A DNA stretch of 64,000 nucleotides, from assembly GCF_030294945.1 (NCBI RefSeq), contig NZ_AP018448.1:11318501-11382500 (forward strand). Direction: 5' to 3'. Below the pieces are notes generated by a model. It was not told where the DNA came from, ran no database searches, and saw nothing but the letters and a program-made list of their open reading frames with translations. Both the position numbers and the translations under genes were made by a program. Below, piece after piece: positions 42,174 through 50,683 of the stretch (its first letter is position 1; each line of letters opens with the position of its first letter). The stretch comes from Streptomyces graminofaciens (lineage in GTDB: Bacteria; Actinomycetota; Actinomycetes; Streptomycetales; Streptomycetaceae).

Positions 42174-42542
42174 TTACTTGCGCTCGAACTTCCAGGTGAC
42201 GCTGGAGGCGTCGGCCTTGACGACGGTCACCGGGATCGAGAAGTCCTTGCCGTCGTCGCCCTCAGCCGTGCACGTCACCTTCGCTCCGGCCACCGCCTTG
42301 AGACCGGGGCACGTCGTGCCCGACAGGTCGCGGCCGATCCACGGCAGCGGGCTGTACTTCGACTCGATGCGACCGGCGAGGATGTTCCCGCTCAGCCCCG
42401 GGGCACCGCCCACGGACACGGAGCTGAACCTGTCGAGCCCGGTCGTCGACTCGGTGCCGCTCATCGCGTAGGTGAGGGCGCCGCCGCCGACGGCCACTGC
42501 GGCCACCGCGACACCGGTGATGATCAGAGGCCTGCGTTCCAT
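42174..42542 (-). CDS. DUF4333-type membrane-anchored protein
   Basis: This 122-residue protein has an N-terminal membrane helix (PLIITGVAVAAVAVGGGALTYAM) and an extracytoplasmic domain with the paired-cysteine pattern of DUF4333 (TTCPGLKAVAGAKVTCTAEGDDGKDFSIPVTVV). It heads the minus-strand ABC operon, with AGGAG eight bases before the ATG, and may be an accessory or sensor subunit. Function unknown. Confidence 0.72.
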   Translation of the reverse strand: MERRPLIITGVAVAAVAVGGGALTYAMSGTESTTGLDRFSSVSVGGAPGLSGNILAGRIESKYSPLPWIGRDLSGTTCPGLKAVAGAKVTCTAEGDDGKDFSIPVTVVKADASSVTWKFERK

Positions 42543-42689
42543 CGGGTGCTCCTGTCGTGGAGGGAAGGTTGCGAGTCACAACCTCTCCCGGCGGCAGGGG
42601 CCCGCACCTCGGCCGAACGGCCAGGCTTCACGGCCCGCCCGGCACACCTCCTCAGCCGTACGGCCGATCCGGGGCACACCCGGGCTGCC

Positions 42690-42695
42690 TACTGT
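42690..42695 (+). promoter_or_regulatory. -10 box of the histidine kinase gene
   Basis: TACTGT ends seven bases before the GTG at 42703, with no ribosome binding site between, so the kinase message is probably leaderless. The 160-bp divergent gap also serves the DUF4333 gene. Confidence 0.5.
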
Positions 42696-42702
42696 GATCT
42701 GC

Positions 42703-43950
42703 GTGAACCTCGCGCTCGACACCAAGGAATCCGCAGTCGGCACCGAACGGCCGAGGCGCCCCGCGAAGGCGGGCTGCGTACGCGTCGGCGGCGTCGTGGC
42801 CCTGTTCCTGCTCTGCGGGACCGACTTCCTCATGCTGGGGACGGAGGAGGACACCGCCTATCTGTGGCTGCATCTGTTCGCCCAGGTGATCGGCCTCGTC
42901 GCGCTGCTGTGGCCCGAGCGCCGCCGACCCGCCTGGCTCACCCCGCAGCTGCGGACCGGCGTGCCCGCCCTCGCCGCCGCCGCCAACATCGTGACCTTGC
43001 TCGTGGCCGGGCAGAAGGGCGGCTTCGGACCCGGCCAGGCGGCCGTTCTGCTGAGCCTGCTGATGGTCGCCGTCCGCACCTGTCCGCCCGGCTGGGCGCT
43101 GGCCTGCGGGCTGCTCGACGGCATCGTCCTGCTGGCGCTCCCGCTGCCGTACTACGCCGTCCAGCCGGACGGCAGCTTCTACGGCGTGCTCGCCCTGCTC
43201 CTGCTGTTCACCGGTGTCACGGCGGGCCTCGCCGCCTATCTGCGCACCCTCGACCACCGCCGGAATCAGGCCGTCACCGAGACCCGGCGCGCCGAACGGC
43301 TCGCCATGGCCGCCGACCTGCACGACTTCGTGGCCCACCACGTCACCGGGATCCTGGTGCAGACGCAGGTCGCGCGGATGATGACCACCACCCAGCCCGA
43401 GCGCTTGGACCCCGTGCTCGCGGGCATCGAGCGGGCCGCCACCGAGGCGCTGGCCTCGATGCGCCGCACGGTCGGGGTGCTCCGGGACCACGACGACGAA
43501 CCGGAGACCGCCGACCGGCGCCCGGCCGGCGACCTGGCCGGCATCGACGAACTGGTCCGTGGCTTCGACGGTGTCGGCGGAGTCGACGGACACACGGCCG
43601 TTCTGCACCTCGCCCCCGGCGTCCCCGACGACCTGCCGCACGAGGTCCAGGCCGCCGCCTTCCGCGTGGTCCAGGAGGCCCTGACCAACGTCCGTCGGCA
43701 CGCCGCCGACGCCACCGAGGTCACGGTCGGCCTCCACTACGACGGCGGTGCCCTGCGGGTCGCGGTACGCGACGACGGCCGTGGCGGCGCCCGCCTCCCG
43801 GAGGCGGCCCGGGGCGGCGGCTTCGGCCTCGTCGGCCTCAACGAACGCGTCACCGCGCTCGGCGGCCGCATCCAGGCCCGCCGCCGCGCGGACGGTCCCG
43901 GCTGGGAGGTCGTCGCGGCGCTCCCGGTGACCGGCACCCGGACGCGCTGA
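42703..43950 (+). CDS. NarX-type sensor histidine kinase
   Basis: This 415-residue kinase has about five N-terminal membrane helices, then a HisKA_3 domain with the phospho-acceptor His in AADLHDFVAHHVTGILVQTQ. A HATPase domain follows (EALTNVRRHA, VRDDGRGG, GFGLVGLNERV). It belongs to the family that pairs with NarL-type regulators, so the response regulator at 38498 is its probable partner, with the ABC module as likely target. GTG start, leaderless. Confidence 0.88.
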   Translation: MNLALDTKESAVGTERPRRPAKAGCVRVGGVVALFLLCGTDFLMLGTEEDTAYLWLHLFAQVIGLVALLWPERRRPAWLTPQLRTGVPALAAAANIVTLLVAGQKGGFGPGQAAVLLSLLMVAVRTCPPGWALACGLLDGIVLLALPLPYYAVQPDGSFYGVLALLLLFTGVTAGLAAYLRTLDHRRNQAVTETRRAERLAMAADLHDFVAHHVTGILVQTQVARMMTTTQPERLDPVLAGIERAATEALASMRRTVGVLRDHDDEPETADRRPAGDLAGIDELVRGFDGVGGVDGHTAVLHLAPGVPDDLPHEVQAAAFRVVQEALTNVRRHAADATEVTVGLHYDGGALRVAVRDDGRGGARLPEAARGGGFGLVGLNERVTALGGRIQARRRADGPGWEVVAALPVTGTRTR

Positions 43951-44021
43951 ACTTCCCGGCCGCTCCCGCCGTATCTCCTCACGGGGATGGCGGGAGACCG
44001 CGTGCACGGAAGGAGACGAGC

Positions 44022-44810
44022 GTGTCTGTACCGCCCGAACCCGGGCAGAGGGTCAAGCGCACCACGATCGAGCCCACCTATGTGATCCGGCGCCGCCGCA
44101 CCGAGGCCCTGGCCGAGCTGCTGCGCGAGATGGAGCTGTACAAGGGGACGACCCTCCCGGACGACGAGTACGAGACCGTCGCCGTACCACCCGTGGCGGA
44201 CCAGGAACAGGACCCGGACACGGAGGCGGCCCGCATCCGGTCGCAGGCCCGGTCCCGGGAGCAGTTCCTGGCCGAACCGGAGGAAGAGGAACCCGAGACC
44301 GAGGAGCTTCCCCCGGTCGTCGTCGGCGAGGACTTCACCGGCGACAGCGTCCCGCGCGGCAGACGCCGCAGTGCCGAGCCCCGCCGTGGCCCGGGCCTCA
44401 AGCGCGCCGCGGCGGTCGTGGCCGTCGGCGCGGCCGCCCTGATCGGCTTCGGCGCCGCACTGCTCGTACCCGGCGGCGAGAAGAACGAGGAGGCCCGCAC
44501 CCCCACGCCCACCCCCACCCCGACCGCGTCGGCCCCCGCCCCCGCCCCCTCGGCCCCGGCCGACGACAACGACCCGGACGGCCCAGGCACCCTTCGCGAG
44601 GGCGACAGCGGCCCGGCGGTGTCCGAACTGCAGCAGCGCCTGCGACGCATCCCGAACGTGTACGACCAGGGAGCCACCTCCGGCACGTACGACACCGTAC
44701 TGAAGGAGGCGGTGGCGCGTTTCCAGCTCTGGTACGGCATCCGGGGCGACGAAACGGGCGTCTACGGCAACGACACCCGCCAGGACCTGGAATCCCGCAC
44801 CGACCTCTAG
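44022..44810 (+). CDS. Single-pass membrane protein with extracellular peptidoglycan-binding domain
   Basis: This 262-residue protein has an acidic cytoplasmic N-terminal region of about 125 residues, one membrane helix (AAAVVAVGAAALIGFGAALLV), a Thr/Pro/Ala-rich wall-spanning linker, and a C-terminal peptidoglycan-binding domain (LREGDSGPAVSELQQRLRRI, TYDTVLKEAVARFQLWYGI). It probably links a cytoplasmic partner to the cell wall. AAGGAG sits six bases before the GTG. Confidence 0.82.
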   Translation: MSVPPEPGQRVKRTTIEPTYVIRRRRTEALAELLREMELYKGTTLPDDEYETVAVPPVADQEQDPDTEAARIRSQARSREQFLAEPEEEEPETEELPPVVVGEDFTGDSVPRGRRRSAEPRRGPGLKRAAAVVAVGAAALIGFGAALLVPGGEKNEEARTPTPTPTPTASAPAPAPSAPADDNDPDGPGTLREGDSGPAVSELQQRLRRIPNVYDQGATSGTYDTVLKEAVARFQLWYGIRGDETGVYGNDTRQDLESRTDL

Positions 44811-44814
44811 CTAT

Positions 44815-44866
44815 GGGGTGTTTCGAAAGTCCTGTGTGGTGCTGTGCGGGACTTTCGGAACACCCC
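44815..44866. terminator. Large stem-loop 1 between the wall-binding and SpoIIE genes
   Basis: GGGGTGTTTCGAAAGTCC (44815-44832) and GGACTTTCGGAACACCCC (44849-44866) pair over 18 bp with one mismatch around a 16-base loop. It begins four bases after the stop of the upstream gene. It is larger than a normal terminator. Confidence 0.75.
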
Positions 44867-44868
44867 CG

Positions 44869-44917
44869 AGGGCCCTTCTGATGGACATCGGCGGCGGAGA
44901 TCCGTCGGAAGGGCCCT
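44869..44917. repeat. Large stem-loop 2 next to stem-loop 1
   Basis: AGGGCCCTTCTGATGGA (44869-44885) and TCCGTCGGAAGGGCCCT (44901-44917) pair over 17 positions, two of them G-U in RNA, around a 15-base loop. Only two bases separate it from stem-loop 1. The pair may be a double terminator, a processed RNA or a mobile-element scar. Confidence 0.7.
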
Positions 44918-44999
44918 GGCCCCCTGCGGGATCTCGCCCCGGTGGCGCACGGCCGTATCCGGGTTGTTGCCCCGCCCTGATCGGACCATCCTTGGCCAT

Positions 45000-47384
45000 A
45001 TGGTGACGAAGGGGTCCGTCGCGTCGCGGGCAGCCACCGGTGATGAGCCGATGGCGTTGGTCGACGCACGCGGCCTCGTCACCGGCTGGAGCGAGGGCGC
45101 CCGGCGGCTCACCGGGTACCCGGCCGAGGAGGTCACCGGGCGGCCGGCGGCGGAGCTGGTCGCCGGGGACGCCGCGGCCGCCCGGCGGGAACTGGTGACG
45201 CACGGGGGCGCGGTGGTGACCGTGCGGTACCGGGACGGGCGGCGGCAGGAGCTGGCGCTGCGGCTGTGCCCGCTCCTGGGCGGGCCGGGCGCCCCCCGCG
45301 GGTTCGTCGTCTCGGCGACACCCGACCCGGCCGAGCGGGCTCTGGGCGAGCTGGCCTTCCAGCAGGCCTCCATGTCCATGTCGGTCTTCGACACCGGGCA
45401 GCACTATCTGCGGATGAACGCATGGGCGTGCCAGGTCATGGGGCAGCCCGAGGAGGAGTTCCGGCACCGCCACTTCCCCGACACCGTGGAGGACGCCGAA
45501 CACAGCCGCGGCTTCCTGCGCCATCTGGAGATCGTGGCGGAGACCGGGCGGCCGGTCCGCTACGAAAGCTGGACCCGCTCACCGTCCGGCCGCCGCATGC
45601 ACGCCTGGACCTCAGAGATGTGGCCGGTGCGGAACCACTCCGGAGAGCTCATCGGCACCGCGCTCGCCGCGTTCGACAGCAGCGAGCAGTACGCGGCGCG
45701 CCAGCGCCTGGCCCTGCTGAACGAGGCCGCCGGGTCCATCGGCACCAAGCTCAACGTCGTCCAGACCGCGCGCGAACTCGCCGAACTGGTCGTCCCCCGC
45801 CTCGCCGACTTCGCCAGCGTCGACCTGCTGGACTCGGTGCTCCAGGGCGAAGAACCCGAGCCGGTCCCGACGGACGGCGAAGTGATGCTGCGCAGGGCCG
45901 CCCACCACTCCTGTACACCCGGTGCCCCCGAGGCCGCGATCGGCCTGGGCGCCGCCGACGACTACCCGCTCTTCTCCCCGCCCGCCCGCGCCCTGACCAC
46001 CGGCGCACCGGTGCTCACCCGGACCGGCGACAAGGACCTCGACGCCTGGTTCGCCGAGCACGGCGCGCGCTCCGCCAAGCTGCGGGATGCCGAGGAGCAC
46101 GACCTGTCCCTGATGGCCGTACCGCTGACGGCGCGCGGCACGACCCTCGGCGTGGCCGTCTTCGTACGGCTCCTGACACCCGAACACCCCGACGCCTTCG
46201 ACCAGGACGATGTGTCGCTCGCCCAGGAACTGGCCAGCCGGGCCGCCGTCTGCGTCGACAACGCCCGCCGGTACACGAAGGAACGCACCACCGCGCTCGC
46301 CCTCCAGCGCAGCCTGCTGCCCAAGACCGTGGCGGGCCAGGCCGCCGTCGAGTTCGCCTCCCGCTACCTGCCGGCGCTGTCGCAGGCCGGGGTGGGCGGC
46401 GACTGGTTCGACGTGATCCCGCTGTCCGGGACCCGGGTCGCGCTGGTCGTCGGCGACGTCGTCGGGCACGGCATCCACGCCTCCGTCACCATGGGCCGGT
46501 TGCGTACGGCCGTGTGGGCGCTCGCCGACGTCGACCTGCCGCCCGACGAACTCCTCACCCACCTCGACGACCTCGTCGAACACCTCGCCGCCGGCGACGG
46601 CACCACCGAGATCGGCGCGACCTGCCTGTACGCGGTGTACGACCCGGTGGCCCGCACCTGCTCCATCGCCGCCGCCGGACATCCGCCGCCCGTCCTCGTC
46701 CGCCCGGACGGCCCGGTCGAGGTCATCGAGGTCGCCGCCGGCCCGATGCTCGGCGTCGGCGGACTCCCCTTCGAGGCGACCGAGCTGGAACTGCCCGAGG
46801 GCTCGGTCCTCGCCTTCTACACCGACGGCCTGGTCGAGGCCCGCGACCGCGACGTCGACACGGGCACCGCAGCCCTGTGCGCCGCGCTGGAGGGGCAGGT
46901 GGCGAGTCTGGAGATCGCCTGCGACAACGTCCTCAGGGCCCTGCTGCCCGACACCCCGGCCGACGACGTGGCCCTGCTGCTCGCCCGCACCCGCGCCCTC
47001 GACGCCGACCAGGTCGCCGTCTGGGACCTGCCGGACGACCCGGCGCTGGTCGCCACCGCCCGCAAACTCGCCACCGAGCAGCTCGTCGTCTGGGATCTGG
47101 AGGACGCCGTCTTCGTCACCGAACTCGTCGTCAGCGAACTGGTCACCAACGCCATCCGCTACGGCGGCGCCCCCATCCAGCTCCGCCTCATCCGCGACCG
47201 CACCCTCATCTGCGAGGTCTCCGACGCCAGCAGCACCTCCCCCCATCTGCGCCGGGCCCGCACCTACGACGAGGGCGGCCGGGGCCTGCTGCTGGTCGCC
47301 CAGCTCACCGACCGCTGGGGCAGCCGCCCGAGCGGTGAGGGAAAGACCATCTGGGCCGAGCAGTCGCTGCCGCCCAACCCGTGA
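45000..47384 (+). CDS. PAS-GAF-SpoIIE phosphatase with C-terminal anti-sigma-type kinase domain
   Basis: This 794-residue regulator has two PAS-like domains (about 20-115 and 120-240), a GAF domain (about 245-425; NVVQTARELAELVVPRLADFASVDLL), a PP2C-type SpoIIE domain (AGVGGDWFDVIPL, VALVVGDVVGHG, LAFYTDGLVEARD) and a C-terminal HATPase_c_2 domain (ELVVSELVTNAIRYGG, GGRGLLLVAQLTDRWG). It should dephosphorylate an anti-anti-sigma factor and may also phosphorylate one, tuning a stress sigma factor. ATG at 45000 by domain start. Confidence 0.88.
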   Translation: MVTKGSVASRAATGDEPMALVDARGLVTGWSEGARRLTGYPAEEVTGRPAAELVAGDAAAARRELVTHGGAVVTVRYRDGRRQELALRLCPLLGGPGAPRGFVVSATPDPAERALGELAFQQASMSMSVFDTGQHYLRMNAWACQVMGQPEEEFRHRHFPDTVEDAEHSRGFLRHLEIVAETGRPVRYESWTRSPSGRRMHAWTSEMWPVRNHSGELIGTALAAFDSSEQYAARQRLALLNEAAGSIGTKLNVVQTARELAELVVPRLADFASVDLLDSVLQGEEPEPVPTDGEVMLRRAAHHSCTPGAPEAAIGLGAADDYPLFSPPARALTTGAPVLTRTGDKDLDAWFAEHGARSAKLRDAEEHDLSLMAVPLTARGTTLGVAVFVRLLTPEHPDAFDQDDVSLAQELASRAAVCVDNARRYTKERTTALALQRSLLPKTVAGQAAVEFASRYLPALSQAGVGGDWFDVIPLSGTRVALVVGDVVGHGIHASVTMGRLRTAVWALADVDLPPDELLTHLDDLVEHLAAGDGTTEIGATCLYAVYDPVARTCSIAAAGHPPPVLVRPDGPVEVIEVAAGPMLGVGGLPFEATELELPEGSVLAFYTDGLVEARDRDVDTGTAALCAALEGQVASLEIACDNVLRALLPDTPADDVALLLARTRALDADQVAVWDLPDDPALVATARKLATEQLVVWDLEDAVFVTELVVSELVTNAIRYGGAPIQLRLIRDRTLICEVSDASSTSPHLRRARTYDEGGRGLLLVAQLTDRWGSRPSGEGKTIWAEQSLPPNP

Positions 47385-47390
47385 AAAGGC

Positions 47391-47420
47391 TGTCGGGGGC
47401 GGCGCACGCCACCCCCGACA
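47391..47420. terminator. Bidirectional terminator between SpoIIE-type and PAP2 genes
   Basis: TGTCGGGGGCGGCG (47391-47404) and CGCCACCCCCGACA (47407-47420) pair over 14 positions with one G-U type mismatch between convergent genes. Confidence 0.8.
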
Positions 47421-47438
47421 ACCCACGGATCAAGCGGG

Positions 47439-49349
47439 TTACTTCTTCAGCAGTCGCACCGACACCCCGTGCGCCGTGAAGATCTGCTGGGCCGTCCAGC
47501 CCTCCTCGGCGACGGTGATTTCGGCGAACCGGCCCTGGAGGGACCGCGCACCGATGACCGCCACCGTGCTGCCGGAGCGCGGCGGCTGCTCGGCGTCGAA
47601 GCGGACGACCAGCTTGCTGCCCCGCTCCAGGACCGCGCGCCCGTCCACCACGAGTGCGGGGTCGGCGCCCCGGTCCAGCGTGACGTCGAGAACGCCGGCC
47701 TGCGCGTACCCGCCGCGCACCCGGACGGAACGGTCGCCCGTGCTCAGCGTGCCGCCCTTCACCCGGACGTCACCGCGGCCGAGAGCCTCCTTCGAGCCCG
47801 CCACGAGCACACCGGCCTCCACGGTGGTGCCGCCCGTGTACCGGTTGGCGCCGGTCAGCGTCAGCGAACCGGTGCCCAGCTTGACGAGACCACCCGTGCC
47901 GCAGATGTCGTTGCGCCAGGTGTCGGCGGCACCGAAACCACCGTCGGCCGCGTTCAGCGTGACCGTCACCTCGGAGTCGAAGGCGCCGTAGCCGTCCGCC
48001 GCCGCGAACAGGTTGAGCCGCCCCCACTGCTCCCAGCCGTCCAGCAGGACGTACCCGGACGGCAGCGCGGTCGTGCGCAGCACCTCGCGCCGCTGCGCCG
48101 CGTCGAGGTAGGGCTGCCGCGTCTCCAGCAGCACCTCGGCGCCCTTGGGCACGGTCAGCTCCTCGGAGCGGCCCTGCCGGGTGAGGACGTACGTCAGCTT
48201 CGGCTCGACCAGGCGGGCGTTGGCCTTGCGGTCGGCGTACGGGTCGGAGTCCCGGTCCGCCGAGTGCGCGTGGGCGAACAGCGTGTCGGCCGTCGTGCCC
48301 GTCCTGGCCTGGAAGTACTCGGCGGCCTGCTTGCGCGCGGCGGCCTTCAGCGTGGCGTTCTTCGGGTCGGCGAGCGCGGCGGCGGCGAGCGCCGTCGCCA
48401 TGACCCGGCCACCGAGGACGTCGACCGTGGAGTGCATGCCCGACATGATCCGGGTGTGGCTCAGCTCGAAGGCACGGGTCACGATCTCCTGGAACCGCTC
48501 CGGTACCGCGTACGCGAACGCCAGCGCCGCCAGGTGGAAGGCGTTGGTGTGCCCGCTGGGGAAGCCGCCGTCCTCCGCCGGGTCGGTACCGCGCTGCCGC
48601 AGCAACTGCGTCACGACGACCACCTCGGAGTCGTACACCGGGAAGCCGAGCGCGTCCGTCGTACCGGTGTCGACGACCTCGCTCTCCTCGTTCATCCGCC
48701 ATGGACGCGGGTACTGGAAGGCGAACTTGGCCGGGTTGCCCGACGCGAACGGCCCGCGCACGGTGTCGACGAGCTTCGCGACCTGGCCGAGGTCGGAGTC
48801 GTACGAGCCGGCGCCCAGCGCGGACCCGGCGGGCGCGTCGGCCGGGACGGCGTCGTTGATCTTCGTCGCCGGGATGCCGTCCGGGGCGGAGGTGATCGAC
48901 GTGACCGCCTTCGCGCCCGATCGGTACAGCTCGGCGAGCGGGCCGAGGGCGCCGATCATCGCGTAGCTCTGGTGCTGCCGGTCGTAGACGAACGCCTCGC
49001 GGGCCTGCGCCTCGGTGCGCCGCTGGGTGAGGCGGGCGCAGTAGCGCATGTTGGCGCGCAGGATCTCCGGCTTGAGCGGGATGCCGGTGTTCCAGGCGCT
49101 CCCCGTCTTCCAGATCTGCGCGAAGCCGCCGAGGGCACGGACCACCGCGTTGGTCTCGGCGGTGAGGTTCGCCGTGATGTTGGTGGTGTAGTCGTCGACG
49201 AACGCGGGGAAGGCGGTCGCGGCCTTGGACTCGGTCGCCTGCCACCAGGTCGCGAGGGTCGGAGCGGCGATCAGGCCCGCCGAGGCGCCGAGGGAGGTGC
49301 TGAGGAACGAGCGCCTGTTGAACGTGTGGTGCCCGGCTGATGACGGCAT
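47439..49349 (-). CDS. Tat-exported PAP2-family phosphatase with autotransporter-like repeat
   Basis: This 636-residue protein has a Tat signal (NRRSFLSTSLG then AGLIAAP). The PAP2 acid phosphatase domain has its motifs in order: KFAFQYPRPW, GGFPSGHTNAFH, and HTRIMSGMHSTVDVLGG. Soluble bacterial PAP2 enzymes remove phosphate from various esters and share a fold with vanadium haloperoxidases. The C-terminal 180 residues are beta-rich and include LTGANRYTGGTTVEAGVL, a repeat normally seen in autotransporter passenger domains. AAAGGAG lies upstream of the ATG at 49349. Confidence 0.82.
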   Translation of the reverse strand: MPSSAGHHTFNRRSFLSTSLGASAGLIAAPTLATWWQATESKAATAFPAFVDDYTTNITANLTAETNAVVRALGGFAQIWKTGSAWNTGIPLKPEILRANMRYCARLTQRRTEAQAREAFVYDRQHQSYAMIGALGPLAELYRSGAKAVTSITSAPDGIPATKINDAVPADAPAGSALGAGSYDSDLGQVAKLVDTVRGPFASGNPAKFAFQYPRPWRMNEESEVVDTGTTDALGFPVYDSEVVVVTQLLRQRGTDPAEDGGFPSGHTNAFHLAALAFAYAVPERFQEIVTRAFELSHTRIMSGMHSTVDVLGGRVMATALAAAALADPKNATLKAAARKQAAEYFQARTGTTADTLFAHAHSADRDSDPYADRKANARLVEPKLTYVLTRQGRSEELTVPKGAEVLLETRQPYLDAAQRREVLRTTALPSGYVLLDGWEQWGRLNLFAAADGYGAFDSEVTVTLNAADGGFGAADTWRNDICGTGGLVKLGTGSLTLTGANRYTGGTTVEAGVLVAGSKEALGRGDVRVKGGTLSTGDRSVRVRGGYAQAGVLDVTLDRGADPALVVDGRAVLERGSKLVVRFDAEQPPRSGSTVAVIGARSLQGRFAEITVAEEGWTAQQIFTAHGVSVRLLKK

Positions 49350-49459
49350 GGAGGTGCCGCTCCTTTCGCGGTGGACGGATGTCGCGGTGGATGGATCTTC
49401 GGGCTGAGCGTGGGGGTGGTGCGTGGCTGGTTCATGGCCGGTCGGCGACGCGGCGGTGA

Positions 49460-50374
49460 TCAGCCGGTGACCGGTCGGAGGAGAATACGTGCAAGCGCCA
49501 AGGCGCCCTCGACGGGGGGTAGTTGGAGGGTGCGTGGCCGCGTGGACGGCAGGGCCTCGGCGAGCGCGGTGGTGAAGGCGGAGTACAGGGCCGGCTGGGA
49601 GAGGATCGTGCCGCCCGCGAGCACCACGTCGTCGACGGGTACTCCGCGCGCGTCCAGCCGGACGACGAGCGAGGCGAGCGCACGGCCCCCGGCCGCGATC
49701 ACCTCCGCGGCGATCGCGGACCCTTGCTCGGCGGCCTCGAACAGCACCGGCGCACGGCGGCCCCACTCGGCAGACACGTCCGTGGCGCTCTCCAACGCCG
49801 CGCACAGCGCCGGTACTTCGTCCACCTCGAAGGCGTTCAGGAGCAACCGGGCCAGTATGTCGGGGGCCTCGCCCCGGTCATGGGCCGCCCATACGGCACG
49901 GGCCGCCTCACGGACCAGGCCGGCGGCACCGCCCTCGTCGCCGAGGATCGCGCCCCAGCCGCCGACCTGCACCGAGGTGCCGTCGGCACGGCGGCCGACG
50001 GCCACCGAACCGGTGCCGGCGACCAGGCCCACGCCCCGGTCCAACCCGGCGGCGGGCACGAGGAGTTCGGCGTCGCCCACGACGTGGCAGGGGATCTGGA
50101 GGCGTTCCTGGAGAAGAAGGCGTATCGCCTCGCACTGGAGGGGTGTCTCGCACGCGTGCGCGCCGACGGCCACGGCCGACGGGCGTACGTGCTCGGGCAG
50201 AGCTCCCTCGATCAGCGCCGCGAGCCATGCGGCTGCGGCCACGTGATCGTGCGGCCGCCAGCCACTGCTGGTGCGGACGTGGTCGGCGACGGACTCCGTT
50301 CCCGCGAAGGCGCGGAGATGGGTCTTGGTGCCGCCGACGTCGATACCGACGGCGACAGGGGTGGAGTGCTGCAC
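49460..50374 (-). CDS. BadF/BadG-type N-acetylglucosamine kinase-like protein
   Basis: This 304-residue ASKHA-fold kinase has the phosphate-1 loop AVGIDVGGTKTHLRAF, a phosphate-2 region GVGLVAGTGSVAVGR, GGWGAILGDEGGAAGLVREA and DVVLAGGTI. It is the family of N-acetylglucosamine kinases. It probably phosphorylates the amino sugar or sugar brought in by the nearby ABC importer. GTG start. It is divergent from the ROK regulator and the palindrome in the gap may control both. Confidence 0.82.
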   Translation of the reverse strand: MQHSTPVAVGIDVGGTKTHLRAFAGTESVADHVRTSSGWRPHDHVAAAAWLAALIEGALPEHVRPSAVAVGAHACETPLQCEAIRLLLQERLQIPCHVVGDAELLVPAAGLDRGVGLVAGTGSVAVGRRADGTSVQVGGWGAILGDEGGAAGLVREAARAVWAAHDRGEAPDILARLLLNAFEVDEVPALCAALESATDVSAEWGRRAPVLFEAAEQGSAIAAEVIAAGGRALASLVVRLDARGVPVDDVVLAGGTILSQPALYSAFTTALAEALPSTRPRTLQLPPVEGALALARILLRPVTG

Positions 50375-50683
50375 GAGTTCTCTTTCGCCGTTGCGATGAG
50401 CTGCGACGGCGGGCGAAACCGTGCTGGAGGAAAGGGGGTTGAAGAACTAGGGAAGCCCCGGGACGGGCCTCTGAGGGACCACGGCAGGCGAGTACCGTGA
50501 CGTTCGTTAGGAAGTTAACTAACGAAGTACAGTGCGTCAAGAGGAATCGCGCACTCGGCCACCGGGCGGGCCCCCACCGGGCCCTCGCGGGGCGGGAACG
50601 CGTGACGTCATGGCATCCCATCGCCGCACTCCGTGGAGCCGTCTGGACCCGGGGCGCGGCGCTCGATCTTCAGTGGGAGAACT
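50375..50683. other. Divergent regulatory gap of the carbohydrate island
   Basis: This 309-bp gap contains the ROK-type palindrome at 50503-50526 and an AT-richer core (GTTAACTAACGAAG). I see no gene in it; an open frame on the plus strand from about 50500 has no coding character. Confidence 0.6.
50503..50526. promoter_or_regulatory. Palindromic operator between sugar kinase and ROK genes
   Basis: TTCGTTAG (50503-50510) and CTAACGAA (50519-50526) are perfect inverted 8-mers around GAAGTTAA. Arms and spacing suit a dimeric winged-helix repressor. The ROK-family protein encoded 158 bp downstream is the likely binder. Confidence 0.75.

Noticed and set aside
41364..44810. A 1148-codon open frame on the plus strand
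   Set aside because: Its beginning is antisense to the ATPase and DUF4333 genes and its middle is out of frame with the histidine kinase. Only its end, from 44022, is a gene.
44844..44999. Upstream extension of the SpoIIE-type protein to a GTG at 44844
   Set aside because: The added 52 residues come from the paired stem-loops and have no domain; the ATG at 45000 fits the PAS domain start.
47439..49349. PAP2 gene as a vanadium haloperoxidase for halogenating the aminobenzoate product
   Set aside because: The motifs fit acid phosphatases and the gene is 20 kb away with a Tat signal. Haloperoxidase activity cannot be argued from this sequence.
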